A stretch of 46,929 nucleotides of DNA from Pseudanabaena sp. FACHB-2040 (lineage in GTDB: Bacteria > Cyanobacteriota > Cyanobacteriia > Phormidesmidales > Phormidesmidaceae), in NCBI RefSeq assembly GCF_014696715.1, contig NZ_JACJQO010000005.1, positions 1,250,352 through 1,297,280 of the forward strand, read 5' to 3'. The position numbers were made by a program, and so were the translations under genes. This document shows, one piece after another, positions 22,172 to 31,552 of this stretch. The notes beneath the pieces are model-generated. The model did not search any database. It had not been told where the DNA came from and saw only the letters and a list, made by a program, of their open reading frames with translations. Within the stretch, counting starts at the first letter, position 1. Each line of letters starts with the position of its first letter.

Positions 22172-25100
22172 GAATGATTTCCTGAGAGTTGATTCAGCAT
22201 CAGTGCCGCGATTTGGCCGGGCACTTCAGCAGGCAGATTGTGGCCGCCCTCTAGCATAATCCGCTGAGCTTGGGGCAGCGCTTCTTGTTGCAGGGCCAGA
22301 TCTTCAGGCCGGTTGAACTGGCTGTGGCTGCCGTAGACCAGAAGAGTCGGCATCTGGATTTGCTGCAGCAGCTGTTCGTACTGCTGGCGGCTGAAGGCAC
22401 CGCCGATGCCAAGACTGGTGCGGGTCTGCAGGCGAGCATCCCAGCGCCAGCGAACGCCCTCTGCATGGGGTTCGATCAGCCGCTCTGCCAGCTTTAGAGC
22501 GGCGGCTTCGGGCAGAGCCGAGTTAAACTGCCGCAGCCGGGCCGCAGCCGCAGCCAGATCGGGGAAGGTGGGATGGGTGGGAGCCTGAGCCAGGTAACCC
22601 AAGTGCGCCGTTAGCTGACTAGCCACCGATTCAGCCGCACCTGTACCGGGCACAACTGGTTCAATTAGCATTAGCTGCTGGAAGCGTTCAGGCCGGAGGC
22701 TGGCCAGGGTCGCTGCCAGCACTGCCCCCATCGAGTGACCCACCAAAACCAAGGGCGTCTCCGGCAGATCCCGCAGCAGAGCATCGATATCGCCCAGGAA
22801 GTCGAGGAACTGGTAGCTGCTGTCGAGGCCAACATGGCTGGAGCGGCCATGCCCACGCAGGTCAGGAGCAATAATGCGGTAGCCTCGGTCGGCCAGGGGA
22901 GATGCAATCGCATCCCACGCTGCCCCCTGGTCTAAAATGCCGTGCAGACAGAGAATTAACTGCCCTGCTGATAGCCCCCAAGTGCAGAGGCCGGTCTGCA
23001 GCCCGCGTAGCGTGATTGTTTCCTCGCGCATTGTGGCTAGCGGTTCACCAACTTGAGGCAGCTCTGGGCGAGGTGTAGTAGCCGCTGTAGATTCTCGCGG
23101 CAGCTCGTAGCCAAAGTCGGCAGATAGGGCCTGGGTCGGTGCAGTCAGAGTCAAGGGCAGCTCGACCGCTCGCCACGCCTCTGCTAGATTGGCCTCAATT
23201 CGGCGGCGCTGCCGGAAGTTAGGGTCATCAACCGCCATTGAGTTAGCGCGAACACCATCAGTCATGCGCTGGCCTTCGTAAGGCGTGAGCACAGCCGGAT
23301 CAAAGGGTAGCTCTAAGAACGCACAGAGCTGCCGCATAGCGGTTTCTGGGTCGGTGACTAGGTCTTCGTAACGCAACACCTGCTGCCGCTGTGGATCGAC
23401 CTGCTGCAGGAAGGTTTGAATGTTGCGATTGCTAACGTCCCAGACCTGTTCGGCCAGCTGATACGGGTTTTCCGGCTCCAGGTTAAAGATTTTGTGCATC
23501 CGATTCTTTACAAAGGAGTCGATTACCGCGTAAGGATGCCGCACCAGATGAATGAATCTAGCATTTTCAAACAGCAGTTCAGACCGCTGCAGGGTTGCTA
23601 GGCTGAGGCTGTAGGTGGGCGACTTGTCCACCAAGAGACGATCTCCGGCTAGCTGCTGCAGCTTGTCATAGATAGCTTGAACCGGGGCGTTGTGCTCCAT
23701 CCACTCACTCACTAGGCTTTGAGTGGCATCGGCATCTAGCTGCATTAGCTCCATGAGTGCCCGCTGCAGTCCTTCCTCCAGATAGCTACCGCCTAGAGCT
23801 GCATGGCGATCGCCCAATGTATCAAAGGGCAGTAAATGCAGTTCGGGCGGGCAGAACAGCTGGGGATGACCCGCCAGCATCACGCGCAGCAGGGTAGAGC
23901 CGGAGCGGGGGCTGGAGAGCAAAAAGACCATGCTGCGGTTGCGCTGGGGGGGGGCTTCTGGAAGGGCATGGCTGGTCCAGAAGCCTTCGGGGAGGGGGTC
24001 GGAGGGTGGAGGGGTAGAGGGGTGGAGGGTTAGAGGAGTGGGGGTGGGGTGCGATCGCACCAATTCCTTAGCCATGTACTGGGCTAGGGCTTGGATTGTT
24101 GGGTGGGCAAAGACTTCGCGGGGGTACAGGGTAATTTTCAAATCTCGCTTGCAGAGATTTAGCAAGTCCACTGTCATTAAGGAGTCGATACCTAGATCCA
24201 GCAGGGGTCGATCTACCGGGGCTGTGCCCTGCAAGCCCAAAACCTGGCCCACCTCTCGCTGCAGGTAGGTAGTCAGTTCGGCTTCTCTGTCCGGGGTGGG
24301 CAGCGTCAGTAGGTGGGCAAGCAGCTCTGGCTGTTTGGGGACTGCTGGGCTGGCACTTGCTGCGGTCGGGGCCGCTGGCTGGGCCTGTTTCTCAAGCACT
24401 CGGCTGAGCAGAGGAGGCAGATCAAAGGGTGAGCTTTGTGCGATCGCAGCCCAGTCAATCGCTGCTAGTCCTAAATGGGGTTGGGGTGCCGTTAGCGCTT
24501 GGCGCAGCAGGGCCAGCCCCCGCTCTGAGGAGAGCTTTTGCAGGCCGCGTAGGCTTTCTGTTCCGGCGTCTTCGCCAGCAGCCATACCTGCACCAGCCCA
24601 AGGGCCCCAGCTAAGACTTTGAGCGGGCAAGCCCTGCTGCTGTCGGTAGTGGGCCAGCGCATCTAAAACGGCATTAGCGGCAGCATAGTTTCCTTGCCCT
24701 GGCGAACCGAGCAGGGAGGCAATGGAAGAGAAACTGACAAACCAGTCAAGCGCATCTGCCAGGGTAGCTTGATGGAGATTCCAGGCTCCCTCTACTTTGG
24801 CCGTCATCACTTTAGTAAACTGAACGGCAGTGAGATTTAGCAGCGTGCTATCGGCCAGGGTGCCTGCTGCGTGGAGCACGCCTCGCAGGGGTGGAAGCTG
24901 CTGTCGCACTCGCTGGAGCAGCGCCTCCAGTGGGGCCGCCTTGGCGACATCTGCTTGTTCAACCCATACCGCAGTCCCGGTCTGTCGCAGAGCTTCTAGT
25001 TCGGGCTGATGCTGGGCTGAGACTCCGCTACGGCTAACTAGAACCAGGGAGCGTGCCCCCTGAGCGACCAGCCAGCGAGCTACTATCAGGCCCAAAGCTC

Positions 25101-28100
25101 CGGTTCCCCCGGTAATCAGGTAGGTTCCTTCGCCGTGGACCGAGAGTGGGGCAGAAGCCTCAGGTAAGGTCACGGTTTCTAGCCGAGCGACGTGCCGCTG
25201 CCCTTGGCGAAAAGCAGCTTCGTCCTCCCCATCCTGGGCAAGCAGATGCTGCACTAGCACTTGGGCAGACTGCGCTGGACTGTCTAGGGCATCTGCATCT
25301 AGATCGACTAGCCCACCCCACAGTTCAGGATGCTCTATTCGCAGGGTGCGCCCCAAGCCCCAAAGAGCGGCTTGGCTGGGATGGGTCAAGTCAGTTTGCT
25401 GGGTGACGGCCTGAGCCGATTGGGTAACTAGCCAGAGCTGAGGCAGGGGTTGCCACGAACCTGTCAATAGGTGCTGCAGTAGCGTCAGCAGCGCCAGACT
25501 GGCGCTGTGGTCTGCTGGGTTGGCACGATCTGATGTGTTGGCCAAACCCCATAGGTAGAGAGCGCCGCTCCAGGGCGCATCAGCATCGGCAGATAGGCTC
25601 TGGAAGAGTTGCGAGTAGTCCTTAGGCTGGGTGGGCGAGAGCTGAAACTGGTCGGTGGCCAGCCTGCAGAAGCCGTCCCCTGGCCTAATCTGAATGGCCT
25701 GGCCACCGGCAGCCTGAATTTGGGCTGCTAGGGCCTCGCCTAAACCATTAGGGTCAGAGAATATCAGCCATCGCCCGCTGATCGCTGGGTTTGCAGAGGT
25801 TACTAGGGGTTGAGGTTGCCAGGCCAGCTGGTAGGCATTCTGAGCAAAAGATTGCTCAGGGACTGTTCTAACTTGAGCCGCAGGTAGCTCGGTTGTCGGG
25901 GGCAGAGCCACAGGCAAGTCAATCCAGTAGCGCTGCCGCTGGAAGGGATAGGTAGGCAGGGAGAGCTTGCGCCGCTGGTAAGGCTGATCAAAACCGGCCC
26001 AGCTGATCTTGACGCCCTCGCAGTAGAGACAACCCAGGCTAGCCAGCAGCGTTTCCCACTCATCGGTGCCTTTGCGGAGAGAGGGTAGCCACTGCATTGC
26101 CGGATCGGCGATGCAGCGTTTGCCCATAGCGCTCAGGATAGGCTGCGGGCCAATTTCCAGAAAGACTCGGTAGCCCGCCTGCTGCAGGGTTGCGATCGCA
26201 TCGCCAAACCGCACTGGCTCCCGCGCCTGACGTCGCCAGTAGGCTCCATCTAGCACTTCTCCCGCTGCTAAAAATTGCCCGGTCAGGTTCGACACTAAGG
26301 GAATTTGAGCAGGCTGACAGGGAACGCGCCGGGCCGTGTGCTCAAACAGATTCAGCACCGGATCCATCAGGGGTGAGTGAAAAGCGTGGGACACATCCAA
26401 GGAGCGGCTGCCAATGCCCCGCTCCCGCAGCTGAATTAGCACCTGCTGCACGTCCGCTTTAACTCCGGCAATGACGGTATTTTCAGGGCCGTTGAGAGTG
26501 GCTAGGGAGACTGTGTCGGCAAACGGTGCGATCGCTTTTGCTACGGTGGCTTCATCAGCAAAGATCGCGGCCATGCCGCCGCCTGCGGGCAGAGACTGCA
26601 TCAGCTTGCCTCGCTGGGCGATCAGCCGCAGCCCGTCCTCCAAGCTAAATACGCCAGCGATGCAGGCCGCGACATACTCACCGACGCTGTGCCCCAATAC
26701 GGCCGCAGGTTCTACCCCCCAGGTGCGCCAGAGCTGGGCCAGGGCATATTCAATGGCAAACAGCGCGGGCTGGGTGTACTGGGTCTGGCTCAAATCTCCG
26801 TCGTCTGCCTCAAACAGCACGGCCAGCAGAGATCGACTGAGATAGGGCCGCAGCAGCTCGTCGCAGCGCTCCAGGGCAGCGCGAAAGTCAGGCTGAGTTT
26901 CGTAGAGCTGTCGCCCCATCGCCCAGTACTGCGACCCTTGCCCGGTAAAGAGAAACACGACTTCCGGTGCCGTCGCCTCAGAGGCCTGGCCTAGGTGCCC
27001 CGTGGTTAGGGAGTCTCCGGCGGCGAGGGGGGCTAGCTGATCGGCTAACTGGGTAGGGCTGGTGCCTGCGATCGCAAGCCGGTGAGAAAACGCCGTTCTG
27101 CCCACGTTGGCTGTGTAGCAGATAGAGGCCAAGTCAGCCGCATCGGCCGTCTTGAGAAAAGCACTGAATTGATGAGCCTGATCGCGCAGGGCAACGGCGG
27201 TCGGTGCAGACAGCGTCAGCAGATGGCGGGGCCGCTCTGGCTGGGCAGCTACCGGCTTAATGTCTGGCACCGCCTGGAGCACCATATGGGCATTGGAGCC
27301 GCCAAAGCTAAAGGAGCTAACCCCGGCCACCGGCAGCTGGCCTGAGTCGGTCCAGGGTTCCTGAACCTGCTGCACTCGGAGCGGCAGCCGATCAAAGGGA
27401 ATGTAGGGATTGGGGGTATGGAAGTGAATGCTGGGCACCAGGGTGCGGCGCTTCAGGCAGAGGGCAACTTTGATTAGGCTGGCAACCCCGGCAGCCGCCT
27501 CTGTGTGACCAATGTTGCTCTTGAGCGAGCCAATTCGCACCGGGTTTTGCAAAGACCGTTCAGACTGAAAGACATTGCCCAGAGCTTTGGCTTCAATGGG
27601 GTCACCGAGCAGGGTGCCGGTGCCGTGGGCTTCGATGTACTCTACCTGACGCAACGCCACGCCTGCCTGCTGATAGGCCTGCCGCAGCACCGCCTCTTGG
27701 GCTTCGCGATTGGGCGCAGTGAGGCCGTTGGTGCGGCCATCCTGGTTGACAGCACTGCCTCGGATCAGGGCATAGATGCGATCGCCGTCGGCCAACGCCT
27801 GAGACAGCCGCTTCAGGACCACTACGCCCACCCCTTCTGATCGCACAAAGCCGTTGGCCGAAGCATCAAACGCCTTGCAGTGACCGTCGGGGGAAAGAGC
27901 CGTCAGCTTGCTAAAGCCTACCGTCAGCGCTGGCGTCAAAATCAGATTGACGCCCCCTGCTAGGGCCAGGTCCGTTTCTCGCCGCCACAGGCTCTGACAG
28001 GCCAGATGAGCCGCTACTAGGGAAGAAGAACAGGCCGTATCAATGCTGAGGCTAGGCCCGCGCAGGTTGAGCAGGTAAGACACCCGATTGGCCAGCATGG

Positions 28101-28632
28101 TCGAGGCCAGACCAGTGGTCGTGTAGGTGCCGATGGTCTGAGAGCCGTGCAGCAGCAGCTGACCGTAGTCTAGGGTAGAAGATCCGGCAAACACACCGGT
28201 CTGGCTGCCGCCTAGCTGCTGCGGGACAATCCCAGCATCTTCCAGAGCCTCCCAGACAACCTCTAGAAACAGGCGCTGCTGCGGATCGATGTAGGGCACT
28301 TCGCGGGGAGCGATGCCAAAAAACTCAGGGTCGAACTGATCTACCTGGTCTAAAAAGCCACCCCAGCGGCAATAGCTTTTGCCCGGTGCTGCTGGATCTT
28401 CATCGTAGAAAGTCTCGACATCCCACCGGTCGGGGGGCACTTCCCGCACCGCATCGTGGCCTTCGCACAGCAGCTGCCAAAACGCCCGAGGATTCTCTGC
28501 ACCCGGCAAACGGCAGCCCAGACCCACAATCGCAATGGGTTCGGGCAAACCTTTCTTCTTTTGCAGCTCTATTTCTAATAGCAGCCGCTTCTCTGGCGAA
28601 AGATTGGCAATTCGCCGCGCGAGATCCTCCAC
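22168..28632 (-). CDS. ols: Olefin synthase, extension and termination part (KS-AT-KR-ACP-ST-TE)
   Basis: This 2154-residue type I polyketide synthase has, in order: an N-terminal docking-like helix (1-30); ketosynthase (32-455; Cys201, His336, His376); malonyl-type acyltransferase (555-850; Ser649, HAFH 749-752); ketoreductase (950-1400; TGGTGALG at 1174, Tyr1316); carrier protein (Ser1484); sulfotransferase (1565-1840; SSPRSGST); and thioesterase (1880-2150; Ser1967, His2131). No dehydratase or enoylreductase is present. This is the Ols pathway: one malonyl extension, reduction to a beta-hydroxyacyl, sulfation, then hydrolysis with decarboxylation to a terminal alkene. The start is GTG at 28632, preceded by AGGAG. 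In Synechococcus PCC 7002 the loading part is fused to it; here it is separate. Confidence 0.96.
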   Translation of the reverse strand: MEDLARRIANLSPEKRLLLEIELQKKKGLPEPIAIVGLGCRLPGAENPRAFWQLLCEGHDAVREVPPDRWDVETFYDEDPAAPGKSYCRWGGFLDQVDQFDPEFFGIAPREVPYIDPQQRLFLEVVWEALEDAGIVPQQLGGSQTGVFAGSSTLDYGQLLLHGSQTIGTYTTTGLASTMLANRVSYLLNLRGPSLSIDTACSSSLVAAHLACQSLWRRETDLALAGGVNLILTPALTVGFSKLTALSPDGHCKAFDASANGFVRSEGVGVVVLKRLSQALADGDRIYALIRGSAVNQDGRTNGLTAPNREAQEAVLRQAYQQAGVALRQVEYIEAHGTGTLLGDPIEAKALGNVFQSERSLQNPVRIGSLKSNIGHTEAAAGVASLIKVALCLKRRTLVPSIHFHTPNPYIPFDRLPLRVQQVQEPWTDSGQLPVAGVSSFSFGGSNAHMVLQAVPDIKPVAAQPERPRHLLTLSAPTAVALRDQAHQFSAFLKTADAADLASICYTANVGRTAFSHRLAIAGTSPTQLADQLAPLAAGDSLTTGHLGQASEATAPEVVFLFTGQGSQYWAMGRQLYETQPDFRAALERCDELLRPYLSRSLLAVLFEADDGDLSQTQYTQPALFAIEYALAQLWRTWGVEPAAVLGHSVGEYVAACIAGVFSLEDGLRLIAQRGKLMQSLPAGGGMAAIFADEATVAKAIAPFADTVSLATLNGPENTVIAGVKADVQQVLIQLRERGIGSRSLDVSHAFHSPLMDPVLNLFEHTARRVPCQPAQIPLVSNLTGQFLAAGEVLDGAYWRRQAREPVRFGDAIATLQQAGYRVFLEIGPQPILSAMGKRCIADPAMQWLPSLRKGTDEWETLLASLGCLYCEGVKISWAGFDQPYQRRKLSLPTYPFQRQRYWIDLPVALPPTTELPAAQVRTVPEQSFAQNAYQLAWQPQPLVTSANPAISGRWLIFSDPNGLGEALAAQIQAAGGQAIQIRPGDGFCRLATDQFQLSPTQPKDYSQLFQSLSADADAPWSGALYLWGLANTSDRANPADHSASLALLTLLQHLLTGSWQPLPQLWLVTQSAQAVTQQTDLTHPSQAALWGLGRTLRIEHPELWGGLVDLDADALDSPAQSAQVLVQHLLAQDGEDEAAFRQGQRHVARLETVTLPEASAPLSVHGEGTYLITGGTGALGLIVARWLVAQGARSLVLVSRSGVSAQHQPELEALRQTGTAVWVEQADVAKAAPLEALLQRVRQQLPPLRGVLHAAGTLADSTLLNLTAVQFTKVMTAKVEGAWNLHQATLADALDWFVSFSSIASLLGSPGQGNYAAANAVLDALAHYRQQQGLPAQSLSWGPWAGAGMAAGEDAGTESLRGLQKLSSERGLALLRQALTAPQPHLGLAAIDWAAIAQSSPFDLPPLLSRVLEKQAQPAAPTAASASPAVPKQPELLAHLLTLPTPDREAELTTYLQREVGQVLGLQGTAPVDRPLLDLGIDSLMTVDLLNLCKRDLKITLYPREVFAHPTIQALAQYMAKELVRSHPTPTPLTLHPSTPPPSDPLPEGFWTSHALPEAPPQRNRSMVFLLSSPRSGSTLLRVMLAGHPQLFCPPELHLLPFDTLGDRHAALGGSYLEEGLQRALMELMQLDADATQSLVSEWMEHNAPVQAIYDKLQQLAGDRLLVDKSPTYSLSLATLQRSELLFENARFIHLVRHPYAVIDSFVKNRMHKIFNLEPENPYQLAEQVWDVSNRNIQTFLQQVDPQRQQVLRYEDLVTDPETAMRQLCAFLELPFDPAVLTPYEGQRMTDGVRANSMAVDDPNFRQRRRIEANLAEAWRAVELPLTLTAPTQALSADFGYELPRESTAATTPRPELPQVGEPLATMREETITLRGLQTGLCTWGLSAGQLILCLHGILDQGAAWDAIASPLADRGYRIIAPDLRGHGRSSHVGLDSSYQFLDFLGDIDALLRDLPETPLVLVGHSMGAVLAATLASLRPERFQQLMLIEPVVPGTGAAESVASQLTAHLGYLAQAPTHPTFPDLAAAAARLRQFNSALPEAAALKLAERLIEPHAEGVRWRWDARLQTRTSLGIGGAFSRQQYEQLLQQIQMPTLLVYGSHSQFNRPEDLALQQEALPQAQRIMLEGGHNLPAEVPGQIAALMLNQLSGNHS
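23990..24050. repeat. G-rich repeat / G-quadruplex motif inside the ols gene
   Basis: On the plus strand (template of ols) GGAGGGTGGAGGGGTAGAGG and its neighbours repeat in 7-8 base steps, giving at least five runs of three or more G with loops of 3-5 bases. In the protein this is the Pro/Thr-rich linker between the carrier protein and the sulfotransferase (about residues 1528-1548). It resembles the heptamer repeats near 10700. Confidence 0.6.
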
Positions 28633-28651
28633 AGGTTAGCTCCTAGCTTTA

Positions 28652-30922
28652 CTAGTTATTTTGCTGGCCCAGCAGCGCTTGAATTTCTGCGTCTGACAGC
28701 ATTTCTAATTCTCTGACGAGCTGATCGACCTCAATGTCCCCCATCTCAGGAGCCGATTCAGTCACAACAGACGCAGTTGCGGGCGTTTCCTGGCGGGCCA
28801 AGTGGCGAGCCAGGGCTTCAATGGTGGGGTATTCGTAGGCTAGAGTTGGCTCCAGGGTGAGGCCCAGAGCAGTTTCTAGAGCATCTGCCAACTCCACTGC
28901 AGTGACAGAGTCCAAGCCATACTCGGCAAAGGGCCGCCGGACATCAATAGTGGCTTCAGGAGTTTGTAGAGCCTGAGCCAGCCAGCGCACCATCCAACGC
29001 TGAATGTCCTCAGCACTAGAGAGGGTGGCGGCTTTGACCACCGGGCCGGGGGACGGCGATGCGATCGCATCTGCAAGCCGCTCCTTAAACACCGCACTAC
29101 TCGCCTGCCGCTCCTCAGGCTCCTCAAGGACGCCTTCCGACTCCTCAAACGATAGGCTAGAGAGCGTCTCCGATTCCCAGGTATAGACCGCATCGAGCTG
29201 TCGGTCCAAAAAGCCGCTGCGACAGAGAAAGCGCTGAATCTTACCGCTAGAGGTCTTGGGCAAACTGGTGGTCTTGAGCAGCACAATGGCCGACACCTGC
29301 AGCTCATGCTGCTCGGCCACACTGCGGCGGATAGCACTACAGACGGCCTCATGATCGGCCTTACGCAGCTGACTGCGCTCAAGTTCCTGCACAACCACTA
29401 GCTGCTCCGCATTGCCTAAATCGACCGAAAAAGCGGCCCCAGCGCCCGCTCGTAGAGCTGGGTGGGCCGCTTCTACTGTTGCTTCAATGTCTTGGGGATA
29501 GTGGTTGCGGCCCCGGATAATAATGAGATCCTTGAGCCGACCAGTGACATAGAGCTGTCCTTGGTGTAAAAAGCCTAGATCGCCCGTTCGCAGGAAAGGC
29601 CCTGTGCCGCCCTCCACCAGTTCTGCCGCGAAGCTGTACTCGGTTGTATCCGGTCGCTTCCAGTAACCCTGAGCGGTACTGCGAGAATGGGTGACCCAGA
29701 TTTCTCCAATCATGTCTTCCGGGCAGGGCTGCCGGGTTTGCGGTTCGACGATCTGCACCTGCTCTGGGCTGGCTGGCTGGCCGCAGCCTACCAGCCATCG
29801 CACCTCATGGTTTTCCTGCGGTGGCTTCACCTGGTTGAGCTGCAGGGCTTTGGCGTCAGCTTGGCGCACCTGCGGCGGCTGCCCTTTCTCAGTACCAGTC
29901 ACCATCAGTGTGGTTTCGGCCATGCCGTAGCAGGGGTAAAACGACTCCCAGCGAAAGCCAAAATTACCAAAAGTTTCGACAAACCGCTGCAGAGTTTCGT
30001 GGAGAATCGGCTCTGCGCCGCTAAAGGCCAAGGTCCAGCTCGACAGGTCTAGATCTTGCCACTGATCGGGCGTGGTTTTACGCACACAGAGGTCATAGGC
30101 AAAATTGGGGCCGCCGCTGGTGGTCACCCCGTAGTGGGAGATAGCCTGTAGCCAGCGAATGGGCTTTTGCAGAAAAGCCACCGGGGGCATGAGCGTCATC
30201 GGAGCACCGACATAGAGCGGCTGCAATAGCCCTCCCACCAGCCCCATATCGTGGTAAGGCGGCAGCCATGAGACGCCCGAACTGGCGGGAGTATCTTGAA
30301 AGAACTCATTGATCAGGCTGGAGTTGTGCAGCAGGTTGTCGTGGCTGATCATGACGCCCTTGGGCGCGGCTGTTGAACCTGAGGTGTACTGCAGCAGGGC
30401 CAAACTCTCTGCCCCGATGCCGGGTCGCTGCCAGGCATCTGATAGCTGCTCATTTAGAGCATCGGTGCTGAGCCAGTAGAGCGATCGCAACTCTGGGCAC
30501 TCAGCAAACCGCTGCTCTAGCTTAGAAAGCACAGCTTCTTGGGTAAGGGCCACCGTCGCGCCTGAATCTTGGATGATGGCCTGGATCCGCTGCAGCGAGC
30601 GGTTGGGTCGGGGCGGATAGGCCGGCACTGCGATCGCACCTGCATACAGGCAGCCAAAGAAAGCCGCCACATAGTCTAGCCCCGCCGGATACAGCAGCAC
30701 CACCCGCTGCCCCTGGCACTGGAGTTCGTTTAGCAGAGTTGCGATCGCCCTAGCCCGGCAGTCAAGATCGCGATAGGTCATGAGCACCTCATCGCCAACC
30801 ACCCCCTCCGGCAAAAACCGATAGGCTATTTGATTAGGTTGCTCTTGGGCTCGCCAGTGCAGCAGATCGACGAAAGTGGTTAGCTCAGGAGATATCTTAG
30901 CCGGGCCTCTACTCATGGACAC
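28652..30922 (-). CDS. ols: Olefin synthase loading protein: fatty acyl-AMP ligase with carrier protein
   Basis: The 756-residue protein activates a free fatty acid as acyl-AMP and loads it on its own carrier domain. The FAAL part (about 1-580) has YTSGSTAAPKGV (179-190), WLPPYHDMGLVGG, YGMAETTL, TGDLGFL (Asp448) and the lysine of SSGKIQR (Lys561). The carrier domain follows, with phosphopantetheine Ser672 (GLDSV). The last 25 residues (VDQLVRELEMLSDAEIQALL) form an amphipathic helix typical of a docking segment. The gene ends 19 bases before the GTG of the next one, so the two are co-translated partners. In PCC 7002 the two are one polypeptide. Confidence 0.95.
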   Translation of the reverse strand: MSMSRGPAKISPELTTFVDLLHWRAQEQPNQIAYRFLPEGVVGDEVLMTYRDLDCRARAIATLLNELQCQGQRVVLLYPAGLDYVAAFFGCLYAGAIAVPAYPPRPNRSLQRIQAIIQDSGATVALTQEAVLSKLEQRFAECPELRSLYWLSTDALNEQLSDAWQRPGIGAESLALLQYTSGSTAAPKGVMISHDNLLHNSSLINEFFQDTPASSGVSWLPPYHDMGLVGGLLQPLYVGAPMTLMPPVAFLQKPIRWLQAISHYGVTTSGGPNFAYDLCVRKTTPDQWQDLDLSSWTLAFSGAEPILHETLQRFVETFGNFGFRWESFYPCYGMAETTLMVTGTEKGQPPQVRQADAKALQLNQVKPPQENHEVRWLVGCGQPASPEQVQIVEPQTRQPCPEDMIGEIWVTHSRSTAQGYWKRPDTTEYSFAAELVEGGTGPFLRTGDLGFLHQGQLYVTGRLKDLIIIRGRNHYPQDIEATVEAAHPALRAGAGAAFSVDLGNAEQLVVVQELERSQLRKADHEAVCSAIRRSVAEQHELQVSAIVLLKTTSLPKTSSGKIQRFLCRSGFLDRQLDAVYTWESETLSSLSFEESEGVLEEPEERQASSAVFKERLADAIASPSPGPVVKAATLSSAEDIQRWMVRWLAQALQTPEATIDVRRPFAEYGLDSVTAVELADALETALGLTLEPTLAYEYPTIEALARHLARQETPATASVVTESAPEMGDIEVDQLVRELEMLSDAEIQALLGQQNN

Positions 30923-31552
30923 GCTTCTCTATAACCTTGATTTAGTGCTTTCTTTCTAAAACTCACTCTACAGTTGCGACCCTTGGGCCGCAGCAGTCTT
31001 CCAAGCAAAACCGTTGACCAGGCTGATTTAGCCCAACGACCTGCCACAAGTCTGCACTCTGCAAAACGCCTTAAATATATCCACGACCCATTCCAAGCAA
31101 CTCAGTTCCAGCCTCAGGTCAAACAACAGCCCGAAATTCAGAATAATCCTAGATCCTATTGTCCTAGATTTAAGGCTGAACTGCCTCAAATACCTCAGTC
31201 TATAGAAGCGCGATAAGTTGTTTTTCAGTATAAAGGGCGAGATTGAGCCCAGTGCTGGCAGCCATAGGAGATTCTGTCAGCGGGCGAAGCCAAGGTCAGA
31301 AGCCGCTCGTTCTAAATGGAACCCTAACGCCACCTGACATCGAGCAATTTTAGACACAGCCGAGAATAGCGGGCATTTTGAGCATTAGGTTAGATGTAGA
31401 TCTATTACTCCTCACCAGCAAGAGTTTTTGCCTATACCAACAGGGGGAATTCCAGAAGTGGTAAACTAGCATCTCACCAGGGGCGCAAGTGATGCAGTGA
31501 ACTAGATGAACTGGTGTTTCGGGCTTTCCCAGTGATTACTGATGGTTGAGGC
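30923..31552. other. Divergent spacer between ols operon and accA
   Basis: About 630 bases separate the two divergent start codons, enough for both promoters and long leaders. Several short frames exist but none has a convincing start or composition. The text ACTCCTCACCAG at 31407-31418 only partly resembles the Yfr1 core and is not accepted. I see no clear -35/-10 pair. Confidence 0.5.

Noticed and set aside
31407-31418. Yfr1-like core (ACTCCTCAC) upstream of accA
   Set aside because: The invariant part of the Yfr1 motif continues with a further CAC, which is missing, and no flanking stem-loops are seen.
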